Positions 25,328 to 33,708 of a stretch of 64,000 bases of DNA are shown here, one piece after another. The translations under genes were made by a program, and so were the position numbers. The DNA is from Streptomyces sp. NBC_00377. Its GTDB lineage: Bacteria > Actinomycetota > Actinomycetes > Streptomycetales > Streptomycetaceae. Under the pieces are notes generated by a model. It was not told where the DNA came from. It worked only from the letters and a program-made list of their open reading frames with translations, and did no database searches. The DNA is taken from contig NZ_CP107958.1 of NCBI RefSeq assembly GCF_036075115.1, positions 8,122,001 through 8,186,000 of the forward strand, in the 5' to 3' direction. Every line of letters begins with the position of its first letter. Within the stretch, counting starts at the first letter, position 1.

Positions 25328-26158
25328 TCAGATGTCTGTACCCTCACCGGACTCGCCCGCGATCACCAGCCGGCGCAGCTGCTCGGAGATCTCCGCACGC
25401 GCCGCCTCAGGCAGCCCCGCGTCCGTCACCAGCGTGTCGACCTGATCCAGCGCCGCGAACGAACTGAGGCCCACCACACCCCACTTGGTGTGGTCCGCGA
25501 CCACCACGACCCGGCGCGCCGACTGCACCAGGCGCCGGTTGGTCTCGGCCTCCGCGAGATTCGGCGTCGACAGACCGGCCTCGGCCGATATCCCGTGCAC
25601 GCCCAGGAACAGCATGTCGAAGTGGAGCGCCGCGATGGCCTGGTCGGCGACCGGCCCCACCAGGGAGTCCGACGGCGTGCGCACCCCGCCGGTCAGCACG
25701 ACCGTGGCCGCGCCCTGCCGGGGGCCCGAGGTGCGCTGCGCCATGTGGAAGACGTCGGCCACCCGCACCGAGTTGGTCACCACGGTCAGGTCCGGCACGT
25801 CCACCAGATGATGCGCCAGCGCGAACGTCGTCGTACCGCCCGACAAAGCGATCGCGCTGCCCGGGGCGACGAGTTCCGCCGCCGTCTTCGCGATGTCCTC
25901 CTTGGCGGTCAGCTCCAGGCCCGACTTCGCCTCGAAACCCGGCTCGTGGGTGCTCGCCTCCACGACCGGCACCGCGCCGCCGTGCACCTTCTCCAGGACG
26001 CCCTGCCGCGCCAGCGCGTCGAGGTCCCGGCGGACCGTCATGTCCGACACGCCGAGCTTGCGGGTCAGCTCGTTGACCCGTACGCCGCCACGACGGCGTA
26101 CCTCGTCCAGGATCAGGGCGCGGCGCTGCTCCGCGAGGAGGTTCTGATTCTCACTCAC
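25328..26158 (-). CDS. DeoR/GlpR family transcriptional regulator
   Basis: A 276-residue DeoR-type repressor. The N-terminal HTH is RRALILDEVRRRGGVRVNELTRKLGVSDMTVRRDLDALARQG (about residues 12-53, split here by context). It is followed by the signature EKVHGGAVPV. The C-terminal sugar-phosphate-binding DeoRC domain has ALSGGTTTFALAHHL and TNSVRVADVF, with VVVADHTKWGVVG near the end. It normally senses a phosphorylated sugar and represses a sugar-use operon, but no such operon is adjacent. Start GTG 26158. It is divergent from the large membrane protein. Confidence 0.92.
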   Translation of the reverse strand: MSENQNLLAEQRRALILDEVRRRGGVRVNELTRKLGVSDMTVRRDLDALARQGVLEKVHGGAVPVVEASTHEPGFEAKSGLELTAKEDIAKTAAELVAPGSAIALSGGTTTFALAHHLVDVPDLTVVTNSVRVADVFHMAQRTSGPRQGAATVVLTGGVRTPSDSLVGPVADQAIAALHFDMLFLGVHGISAEAGLSTPNLAEAETNRRLVQSARRVVVVADHTKWGVVGLSSFAALDQVDTLVTDAGLPEAARAEISEQLRRLVIAGESGEGTDI

Positions 26159-26389
26159 GTACGCTCCGGTCCTTTCCCTCGACCCGTCCGACAGGCCCGC
26201 TCACCTGCTCCGACGAGGAAATTCTCGCCGATACCGGTGCGGGGGCGTCCCATCCTCGCACGGCCGGCTCACAGCCGGTCCACCACCCCGACGCGTCTCT
26301 GCCGCCCGGGCGCCGCACCCGCGTCTCCCGCACGGTCCGGGGAGGTTCCGTGACAGGAGGTGTATCAAGCCCCCGGAGTGGCGATCCTT

Positions 26390-28783
26390 ATGTCCGCACA
26401 GACACATACAGACACCTGGCGAAGGCGTGTCACGGGGGAAGTGCGAACAGTGGAACGTGCCTCTGCGGACAGAACGGCCCTGGAACTCCTGGTCCACGGC
26501 GTGGGTGGCGCCACGCCCGAGAAGATGCTGAACGACCCGCGCACCGTGAGGATCACCGGCGACGACACAGCGGCCGTGTTCCGGCGCGCCGACGACGTCA
26601 CCGCGGACACCGGCCCCGCCGAGGACCGCGGCCGCGACACCCCCGTTCCCGAGGCCTATGTGTGGTCCAACCTCACCTCCGGCAACGGCACCCGCGCCCT
26701 GTGGCTCCTGCTGCTGCCGTTCATGGTCGTCAACCTCGCACACTGGATGCGTCCCGCCGCACGCGAACGCCTTCGCGCGGTGCGGCTGTACGGACTGCTG
26801 GTGAGGCTCGCGGCGCTGAGCCTCACGGTGCTGCTCGTCGCCGCCGCCTGCGAGGTCGCCCTCGACCTGACCGCCTGGCAGTGCGCGGGCACCACCGCCT
26901 GCGCCGAGCGCCACTCGTGGCTGGGCTTCCTCTCACCCGCCGTCTCGGACAGCGGCTGGTGGAGCCTGCCCGGCCGCAGACTCGCCCTCGCCGCCCTGGT
27001 CCCGACCGCCCTCACCGGTCTCCTGTGGTACCTGTCCCACCGCACCTGGCGGGCCTACGAGTCCCAGGAACCCCTGGACCGCACGAGCGAACCCGAGAAC
27101 GGCCCCGCCCACACCGCACTCGGCCGGCCCGGCTTCTGGTACGGACGCCGGCTGGTGGCACGCCTGCGCGCCGCGCACACGGCGGCGGGGCTGCTGACGG
27201 TGGCCGCGGCGGCCGGCACGGCGGCCGCACGCCAGGACCGCCGCCCCGGCGGCCCGCCCCTCCTCGACGTCCTCGGCCGGCTGCTGGAGGCGTCCCTGCT
27301 GCTCGGCGCGCTGGCCACGGTCTGGGTGGTGTGCCGCCGGGGCCGCAGCGAGCACCACCTCGACCGCCGCCTCGACGCGCACCTCGTCCACCGTCTGCCG
27401 TCGGCCGCACTCGTCCTGCTCGCCCTGACCCTGCTGTACGCCGGGTGGGAGCGCCCCGGCTGGCAGTCCGAGGGCAGACTCCCCGGCGACATGACCTTCG
27501 GCGCCCTCGCCCTCGCCCAGGGCGTCCTGGTGATCGCCCTCGCCGTCGTCGCCCGGCTCCTGCACCACTGCCCACGCGAACGTGCGCCCGCGGACCCGGA
27601 CGGGACCGCGGCCGTACGGCACTTCCCGCAGGAGCGCTGCGCCCTGCACGGGCTCGGCGGCCCCGCCGTCGCGATGCTGGCCTGCGCTCTGGGCGGGGTG
27701 ATGTCCGGCGGAGTGTCACAGCGGGTGTCGGACTGGCTGGACGGCACCGGGACCTACCTCGACGGACCGCCCGTGCTGCTGACCTGGCAGGCGTCCGTGA
27801 TCCCCGTGCTGATCGTCGTCCTGCTGGCGCTGTGCGCGCTCCTCGCCCGGCGGACCCTGCTTCTGACCCGCGCCGAGCAGGACGCCGTGCTCCGCGCGTA
27901 CGGGGTCGGACACGGTGACCCGGCCCGCACCCGGCGCATCGCCCGCGCCCGCGCGATGGCCACGCTCACCGACCGCGGCCCGCTCCTCGTCGCCGTCACC
28001 TCTACCGCGACCCTGCTCCTGGGCGCGGGCGCGCTCGTCGGCGCCCTCGGCACCGGAAAGACCCCGGTCCGGGCCGGGGACGGCGCCCAGCCCTTCGTAC
28101 AGGGCGCCGCCCAGACCGCCCAGGCGCTGGGCTCCTGGCTCATAGGGCTCGGCTTCGTCCTCTTCGTCACCTGGGGCCGACGCGCCTACAAGGACGCCTC
28201 CGCGCGGCGCACGATCGGCATCCTCTGGGACGTCGGCACCTTCTGGCCGCGCGCGGCGCACCCCTTCGCCCCGCCCTGCTACGCCGAGCGCGCGGTCCCC
28301 GACCTGACCTGGCGGATGGCCGGCTGGACGCGCGCCACCGGCGGACGCCTGGTGATCTCCGGGCACTCCCAGGGCAGCGTCCTCGCGGCCGCGGCGGCCT
28401 GGCAGCTTCAGCCCTCCGACCGCAAACGGGTCGCCCTGCTCACCTACGGCTCGCCGATCGAGCGCCTCTACGGCCGCTGGTTCCCGGCCCACTTCGGCCC
28501 GGCCGCGCTCGCCGCCCTGCACGAGGACATCGCCTGCTGGCGCAACCTGTACCGGCTCACCGACCCCATCGGCGGTCCGATCCGGCTGTCCGGCGACGAC
28601 TGTGGTCCCCAGGTGGACCGCGAACCCCTCGCCGACCCCCTGGCGTACGGGCGCGACGAGCAGCACCCGCTGCCCGCGCCGGTCCTCGGCCACTCCGACT
28701 ACCAGGCCGACCCGGCGTTCGCCGAGGAACGCGCGAAGCTGCTGGGGCGACTGCGACCGGACGTCCCCCAGCAGCGCATCTGA
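26390..28783 (+). CDS. Polytopic membrane protein with split alpha/beta-hydrolase motifs
   Basis: A 797-residue protein (from ATG 26390) with about 11 TM segments. Near the N-terminus it has LELLVHGVGGATPEKML (about residues 30-46), the typical HGxG oxyanion strand of alpha/beta hydrolases. Near the C-terminus it has the nucleophile elbow VISGHSQGSVLAAAAAW (Ser about 658), then LLTYGSPIERLYGRW and a His in VLGHSDYQADPAF. The two parts are separated by about 600 residues of membrane helices. Start choice is uncertain: GTG 26450 follows GGGGGAA at a good distance and still keeps the HGVGG motif. It is divergent from DeoR and convergent with the beta-helix/AAA+ gene. Function unknown; a membrane-bound lipase or esterase is inferred. 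Confidence 0.75.
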   Translation: MSAQTHTDTWRRRVTGEVRTVERASADRTALELLVHGVGGATPEKMLNDPRTVRITGDDTAAVFRRADDVTADTGPAEDRGRDTPVPEAYVWSNLTSGNGTRALWLLLLPFMVVNLAHWMRPAARERLRAVRLYGLLVRLAALSLTVLLVAAACEVALDLTAWQCAGTTACAERHSWLGFLSPAVSDSGWWSLPGRRLALAALVPTALTGLLWYLSHRTWRAYESQEPLDRTSEPENGPAHTALGRPGFWYGRRLVARLRAAHTAAGLLTVAAAAGTAAARQDRRPGGPPLLDVLGRLLEASLLLGALATVWVVCRRGRSEHHLDRRLDAHLVHRLPSAALVLLALTLLYAGWERPGWQSEGRLPGDMTFGALALAQGVLVIALAVVARLLHHCPRERAPADPDGTAAVRHFPQERCALHGLGGPAVAMLACALGGVMSGGVSQRVSDWLDGTGTYLDGPPVLLTWQASVIPVLIVVLLALCALLARRTLLLTRAEQDAVLRAYGVGHGDPARTRRIARARAMATLTDRGPLLVAVTSTATLLLGAGALVGALGTGKTPVRAGDGAQPFVQGAAQTAQALGSWLIGLGFVLFVTWGRRAYKDASARRTIGILWDVGTFWPRAAHPFAPPCYAERAVPDLTWRMAGWTRATGGRLVISGHSQGSVLAAAAAWQLQPSDRKRVALLTYGSPIERLYGRWFPAHFGPAALAALHEDIACWRNLYRLTDPIGGPIRLSGDDCGPQVDREPLADPLAYGRDEQHPLPAPVLGHSDYQADPAFAEERAKLLGRLRPDVPQQRI

Positions 28784-28788
28784 GCGGA

Positions 28789-31236
28789 TCAGGGCAGCGC
28801 GGGCAGATCCTCCGCGTACACCAGCGTCAGATCGTCCGTGCTCGGCTCCGCCACCTGGGCGACCCGGCTCGCGTGCCGCTCCACCATCGCCTCGAACGTC
28901 TGGCGCGCGGTGCGCCCGTTACCGAAGGCGGCCCCCTTGGGGAGCTCCGTGAAGTACTTCAGCAGGGCATCGGCGGCGCCCGGGCCGAGCCGGTACTCGT
29001 GCTCCTCGGCCTGCTGCTCCACGATCCGCAGCAGTTCCTCGGGCCCGTAGTCACCGAAGGTGATGGTCCGTGAGAAACGGGACGCCACACCGGGGTTGAC
29101 GGAGAGGAACCGCTCCATCTCCGCCGTGTAGCCCGCGACGATCACGACCACCGAGTCCCGGTGGTCCTCCATCAGCTTCACCAGGGTGTCGATGGCCTCC
29201 TTGCCGAAGTCCCGGCCCGCGTCCTCCGGCGACAGCGCGTACGCCTCGTCGATGAACAGCACACCGCCGTGCGCCCGTTGGAAGGCCTCCTGGGTGCGGA
29301 TCGCCGTCGAGCCGATGTGCTCGCCGACCAGGTCGACGCGGGACACCTCGACGAGATGCCCCTTCTCCAGGACGTCCAGGGCGGCGAGGATCTCGCCGTA
29401 GAGACGGGCGACCGTGGTCTTGCCGGTGCCGGGGGAGCCGGTGAAGACCAGATGGCGTTTGACCGACGCGGCCTTGAGGCCCGCCTGCTGACGGCGCCGG
29501 CCCACCTCGATCATGTCGATGAGGGCCCGCACCTCGCGCTTGACGCTCTCCAGGCCCACCAGCGTGTCCAGCTCGCCGAGCACGTCCTTCGAGTTCCGGG
29601 CCGACGTCCCGGACCCGTCGGCCCCGTGCTGCGGCTCCGGCGCGATGGCCCGCTGCTCGGGAAGTTTGCCCACCAGGCCGGGCGCCTGGACGGTCGCCTG
29701 CACGGCGGTCTCCGGTGCCGCCGCGGCCCCCGGGGTCCGCACGCCCGCGCTCTCGTCGCTGGTGCAGTCCTCGACCACGGGACCGGTGCCCGAGCCGGCC
29801 TCCGCCCCGGCGTCGGCGAACTCGTACCCTCCGCGCGCGCACCGCTCCGTGCGGCACTTGCGCAGCGTCGTACGGCTGCCGTCTATCACGTGGAAGCCGT
29901 AGCCGCCGCTGTTCGTCACCCGGCAGTCGAGGAAGCTGCCGCGGCCGCCGGCCGACACATAGAACCCGGCCTCGGCGGGGGAGTCGACCGTGCACCGCTC
30001 GACCACGGGGTCGGCGCCCTTGGTGACGATCACGCCGGTCTGGGTGCTGTCCACGGTGCAGTTGTTGAGCGTGCCGCCGCTGCCGTGGTCGCGGAACCAG
30101 GCGCCGGTCGCCGCGTCCCGGATCCGGCAGTCGTCGAGCTGGGCGGTCGCCCCGTCGCTCACCGACACGGCCGTGTTGCGCACCTGGGACAGGTCGCTGT
30201 CCACGACGTCCGCCCGGGAGCCCCGGTCGAGGACGAACAGGGCGTCGGGCACGTCGTGCACCCGGCAGGAGTCGAGGACCGCGGTCGCGCCGTCGCTGAC
30301 CCAGACGGCGGGGTAGTCCCCGGTGCTGTCGAAGATCTCGCACTGGTTGGCGTCCACGCGCGTGCCGGGATCCCATACCGACAGCCCGTTGCGACCGAAC
30401 TGACGCACCGTCGTGCGGGTCAGCGTCAGGACGGAGCGGGAGCGCAGGTCGATCGCGTTCTCCGGGATGTCGTGGATACGGCAGTCGGCCAGGGTGAGCA
30501 CGGCGTCCGTGTCGAGGGTGACGCCGTCGGCGCTCGTGCGGTGCACATCGCAGTCGGTGAGGTGCGCGGTGGCCCGGGCGGTGATCTGGACGCCGCCGCC
30601 CCTGATCTCGTACACCTCGCAGCCCACCGCCTCCAGGGAGGAGCCGTCGCCGGTCGCGCTCAGACCCGCGCCCGAGGTGTGGTGCACCCGGCAGCGCTCC
30701 AGCCGGGGGTGGGCGCCCCCGCGCACCGAGACACCGGCCTGGCCCGCCGATACGACCTCGCACTCCTCGAAGACGCCGCCACCGCCGTCGACCACGGCGA
30801 TGCCGATGCCCGCCGGGTTGTCGACGGTGCACCGCCGTACCGTGGGGCGGGCACTGCCACGCACCTCGATGCCCGCCGCGGACCGCGTCACGATCCGCAT
30901 GTCGAGCAGCTCCGGGGTGCCCTCCTCGACGAGCACGGCGGGCGCGGCCGCGTCCTGGCCCTCCACGTGCAGGTCCTGCACCACGGCCGAGGCGCGCACC
31001 GTCAACGGCACCCCGTCCACGGGCGCGAGGCGCACGGAACCCGGGGAACCCTCGGGACCGCGCAGCGTCACCGACCGCTCCACGACCAGGTTCTCCCGGT
31101 ACGTTCCGGGAGCGATGGTGAGGACGTCACCTTCGGCCGCGGCCTCCAGGGCCGCTGCGAGCGACGCGTACTCACCCGTGCGGCGCCGCCACCTCGATGT
31201 GCCGGTGTGCGTCACCTGGACCGTGCCCTGTGCCAT
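28789..31236 (-). CDS. Right-handed beta-helix repeat protein fused to CbxX/EccA-type AAA+ ATPase
   Basis: An 815-residue fusion. Residues about 25-525 are a right-handed parallel beta-helix with roughly 15-20 imperfect repeats of about 22-24 residues (examples: SARPTVRRCTVDNPAGIGIAV, GAHPRLERCRVHHTSGAGLSA), with a conserved Cys or Arg per coil. A linker of about 60 residues follows. The AAA+ domain has Walker A TGSPGTGKTTVARL (about 597), Walker B GGVLFIDEAYALSP (about 658) and sensor NPGVASRFSRTITF with the Arg finger. This ATPase type is the CbxX/CfqX or EccA group, linked to Rubisco activation or type VII secretion. No other secretion genes are nearby. ATG 31236 is chosen over an upstream in-frame extension. 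Confidence 0.88.
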   Translation of the reverse strand: MAQGTVQVTHTGTSRWRRRTGEYASLAAALEAAAEGDVLTIAPGTYRENLVVERSVTLRGPEGSPGSVRLAPVDGVPLTVRASAVVQDLHVEGQDAAAPAVLVEEGTPELLDMRIVTRSAAGIEVRGSARPTVRRCTVDNPAGIGIAVVDGGGGVFEECEVVSAGQAGVSVRGGAHPRLERCRVHHTSGAGLSATGDGSSLEAVGCEVYEIRGGGVQITARATAHLTDCDVHRTSADGVTLDTDAVLTLADCRIHDIPENAIDLRSRSVLTLTRTTVRQFGRNGLSVWDPGTRVDANQCEIFDSTGDYPAVWVSDGATAVLDSCRVHDVPDALFVLDRGSRADVVDSDLSQVRNTAVSVSDGATAQLDDCRIRDAATGAWFRDHGSGGTLNNCTVDSTQTGVIVTKGADPVVERCTVDSPAEAGFYVSAGGRGSFLDCRVTNSGGYGFHVIDGSRTTLRKCRTERCARGGYEFADAGAEAGSGTGPVVEDCTSDESAGVRTPGAAAAPETAVQATVQAPGLVGKLPEQRAIAPEPQHGADGSGTSARNSKDVLGELDTLVGLESVKREVRALIDMIEVGRRRQQAGLKAASVKRHLVFTGSPGTGKTTVARLYGEILAALDVLEKGHLVEVSRVDLVGEHIGSTAIRTQEAFQRAHGGVLFIDEAYALSPEDAGRDFGKEAIDTLVKLMEDHRDSVVVIVAGYTAEMERFLSVNPGVASRFSRTITFGDYGPEELLRIVEQQAEEHEYRLGPGAADALLKYFTELPKGAAFGNGRTARQTFEAMVERHASRVAQVAEPSTDDLTLVYAEDLPALP

Positions 31237-31344
31237 GGCGTTGATGTGCCCCCACCTCGTGGTACGCGGGTTGATGCCGAAATGGTTCGGCCGGACCACC
31301 GTAGCGTGCGCGCGGGTGGTGGGTTGACCAGAGACGGAAGGCCG

Positions 31345-31950
31345 TCAGCTGCCGGTACCGGTGCGTCCCCAGTCCGGTCCCGCCCGGTCCCATGCCTGGT
31401 CCCAACGGGCGTATCGGCGACGCACCATGCGCCAGACGATCAGCCGCCGGCCGCCCTCGAACATGCCCGCGGTGAGCAGGGCCGCGCCGAAGCCGGCGAG
31501 CACCGCGTGCGTGGTCGCCGTGGCGGAGTCCAGCGGCCGGGCGACCAGACGTCCGTGTCCGTCCGTCCATATCCCGAAGTGGTCGCCGCTGTGCGGGGTC
31601 TTGAGGCCCGCCAGGACCGTGCCGTGCTGTGCCGTGCCGTCCGGCGCCGTCCAGTCCGCGACGACCCGGGTGCGGGCCTCCCGGCCGGTGGCCGTCTCCG
31701 GGTCCGCCTCCAGCGGCGAACCGCCCGCCTTGCGCACCACGGTGGCGGTGACCTCGTGGCGGGACTGCCGCTGCTCGTGTACCGACTGCTGAAGTGCGTC
31801 CTGGGCGACGGTGCCGACGAGGGAGCCCGCCACGGGCGCGACGAGGAGGATCAGCAGCAGGGCCGACAACGCCACCCACGCCTCGACCAGATCCGTCGTA
31901 CGACGCAACGGGTTGTGTCGCCAGCGCCAGATTCCGCCGATCGATCGCAC
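31345..31950 (-). CDS. Rv1733c-like two-TM membrane protein
   Basis: A 201-residue protein starting MRSIGGIWRWRHNPLRRTTD. One TM helix (about residues 23-46, ALLLILLVAPVAGSLVG) is followed by a soluble segment of about 100 residues (VTATVVRKAGGSPLEAD, VVADWTAPDGTAQHGTV) and a second TM (about 150-170). The layout and the WRWRRNPLRRRTD-like start match the actinobacterial Rv1733c family of unknown function. It lies 5' of the beta-helix/AAA+ gene on the same strand with a 108-bp gap. Confidence 0.8.
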   Translation of the reverse strand: MRSIGGIWRWRHNPLRRTTDLVEAWVALSALLLILLVAPVAGSLVGTVAQDALQQSVHEQRQSRHEVTATVVRKAGGSPLEADPETATGREARTRVVADWTAPDGTAQHGTVLAGLKTPHSGDHFGIWTDGHGRLVARPLDSATATTHAVLAGFGAALLTAGMFEGGRRLIVWRMVRRRYARWDQAWDRAGPDWGRTGTGS

Positions 31951-32132
31951 ACCCGCACCCCCTTCCCGCTCCGTGATAACCCCCGTCGGAGCCGTTCACG
32001 CGCGAGCCCGGGGAAAGAGAGAGCGAAATCACCAGGGCCCGGAACCTCTCATGAACTTCTCACGCAAGCCCAACGATCCGAAGCCGGGCAGGGGTTCCCG
32101 CGGATCGCCCCGTCCCCAGGCCGAGGCCGGAA

Positions 32133-32957
32133 TTATGCGATGACGCGCACCGGATCACCGACTCTGATCGTTCCGCGACCGAGAGGTATCAGGTTCTGTC
32201 CGAAGATGAGTTTGCCGTCGATGCGCCGATGCCGGCCCAGGGTGTGGAGAGGTTCCTTGCCCCGTGCCGCGGTGGCCTGGTCGGTGGTGGTCACCACGCA
32301 CCGGCCGCACGGTTTGGCCACCCGGAACCCGACCTCGCCGACGGAGAGGCGCGACCAGCCGTCTTCGGCCCACGGGTCGGTGCCCGCCAGGACCAGGTTC
32401 GGCCGGAAACGGTTCATCGGCAGCGGACCCTCCCCGGCGTGAACGTCCCGGGCGATGAGCGAGTTGAGAGCGTCGAGGGACGCGGTCGTGGTCGCCAGCA
32501 GCGGATATCCGTCGGCGAAGGCGACGGTCTCGCCCGGCCGCGCGTATTGGGGATCGACGGGCCGACGCGTAGCGGGGTCGTCCATGTGCACGAGGCGCAC
32601 GTCGGCGCCGACGTGGGCGGAACACCAGGCGTGCGCGGTCTCGTCGGCGAGGACCCCCTCCACCTTGTCGCGGAAGATCTCCAGCGACACCGTGCCCACC
32701 GGTTCGGGCACCGCCACGGTCAGCGGCTCGAGACCGGGTGCGGACAGCCGCACACCGCCGCCGGGCAGGACCTCGGCGGCGGCCAGCGCGAGACGCGGCC
32801 GCTGCCGTTGGGTGACGACCTTTCCCCCGTCGTCGATCAGCGCCCAGCGCCGGTCACCGGCCAGCCCCCAGGGCTCCACGACGGCTTCCCGGGGTGACGT
32901 GCCCCGGAACGCCTTGACCGGATGGACGTGAATCGACAGCAGCTCCGCGTGGTCCAT
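32133..32957 (-). CDS. MOSC domain-containing protein
   Basis: A 274-residue MOSC protein (molybdenum cofactor sulfurase C-terminal type). It has an N-terminal beta-barrel MOSC_N (LLSIHVHPVKAFRGTSPREAVVEPWGLAGDRRW) and a C-terminal MOSC domain with FRPNLVLAG and the conserved Cys in VAKPCGRCVVTTTDQ (about residue 222). The Cys is the predicted molybdenum or sulfur-carrying ligand. Relatives are the YcbX/mARC enzymes that reduce N-hydroxylated compounds. There is no ferredoxin domain at the C-terminus, unlike YcbX. Confidence 0.88.
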   Translation of the reverse strand: MDHAELLSIHVHPVKAFRGTSPREAVVEPWGLAGDRRWALIDDGGKVVTQRQRPRLALAAAEVLPGGGVRLSAPGLEPLTVAVPEPVGTVSLEIFRDKVEGVLADETAHAWCSAHVGADVRLVHMDDPATRRPVDPQYARPGETVAFADGYPLLATTTASLDALNSLIARDVHAGEGPLPMNRFRPNLVLAGTDPWAEDGWSRLSVGEVGFRVAKPCGRCVVTTTDQATAARGKEPLHTLGRHRRIDGKLIFGQNLIPLGRGTIRVGDPVRVIA

Positions 32958-32996
32958 GGGGTCATCCTGCCAGGTGGCACCGGCGACCCCGGCGGA

Positions 32997-33416
32997 TCAG
33001 TAACCGCGGTACTGCTGGTTGTACGGGTCCTGGTACTGCGGCGCGGCGGGCCGGGGCGCGGCCGGGCGCATCGCGTCGTAACCCGTGCCCGGACGCGGCT
33101 GCTGCTGAGCCTGGGGCCCGGGGTAGCCGCGCGGCGCGGCGGCCTGCGGCGGGATGTACGCCGCCGGGGCCTGCTGGAGCGGCGCGGGCTGCTGCGCCTG
33201 CGGGTAGCCGTACATAGCCTGCGAGGGACCCGCGGGGAGAGCGGGCAGCGCCGACGGCAGCGCGGGCAGGTTGCTGCTGCCCATGTCGTACGCGGCGGGG
33301 ACCCGGATCGGGGCGATCTGCGGGGTGCCCCGCTCGGCCACGAGCGAGTCGTAGATCGGAGTGTCCGGGAAGGAGGCGTAGTAGCCGCCGCCATAGGTGG
33401 AGCGGGGGGAGGTCAT
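32997..33416 (-). CDS. Pro/Gln/Tyr-rich protein, DUF6643-like
   Basis: A 139-residue protein with an ordered-looking start (MTSPRSTYGGGYYASFPDTP, then YDSLVAERGTPQIAPIRVPAAYD). A disordered Pro/Gln/Ala/Tyr tail ends YQDPYNQQYRGY. From memory it matches the Streptomyces DUF6643 family; function unknown. ATG 33416 follows GGGGGAGG. It is divergent from the TerD gene. The 292-bp gap between them has no gene. Confidence 0.7.
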   Translation of the reverse strand: MTSPRSTYGGGYYASFPDTPIYDSLVAERGTPQIAPIRVPAAYDMGSSNLPALPSALPALPAGPSQAMYGYPQAQQPAPLQQAPAAYIPPQAAAPRGYPGPQAQQQPRPGTGYDAMRPAAPRPAAPQYQDPYNQQYRGY

Positions 33417-33708
33417 GGCACATAAGTTAAGCCCACGATGTGCTGGTTGGGGAGACCGATAAGAGGGTTGATTTCCGTGTCGGCGGTGGCTTGGGCCCCC
33501 CAATGCGAGCGAACTCGGGAAAATAGGACGCCGAGCACCCCTCGGATCGCGTAAAGGCCGAGTTCCGAGCGGGTTACCGGCGGTTGGGCAGGGCTGTTCC
33601 TGCGCTCCGGATGGGCGCGCGGGGCCGCGCGCAATAGGTTGGCCGGACAGGCAAGCCGAGGGCGCCGAGGCGTGCGGCCCGGCGTACCGACACGCGATGG
33701 GGGCGTAC

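Noticed and set aside
26159..26389. Small gene between DeoR and the large membrane protein
   Set aside because: The frames here lack start and ribosome site together and are extensions of the flanking genes.
29161..32442. 1093-codon open frame on the + strand opposite the beta-helix/AAA+ gene
   Set aside because: Same type of shadow; it runs through three separate minus-strand genes and lacks any family resemblance.
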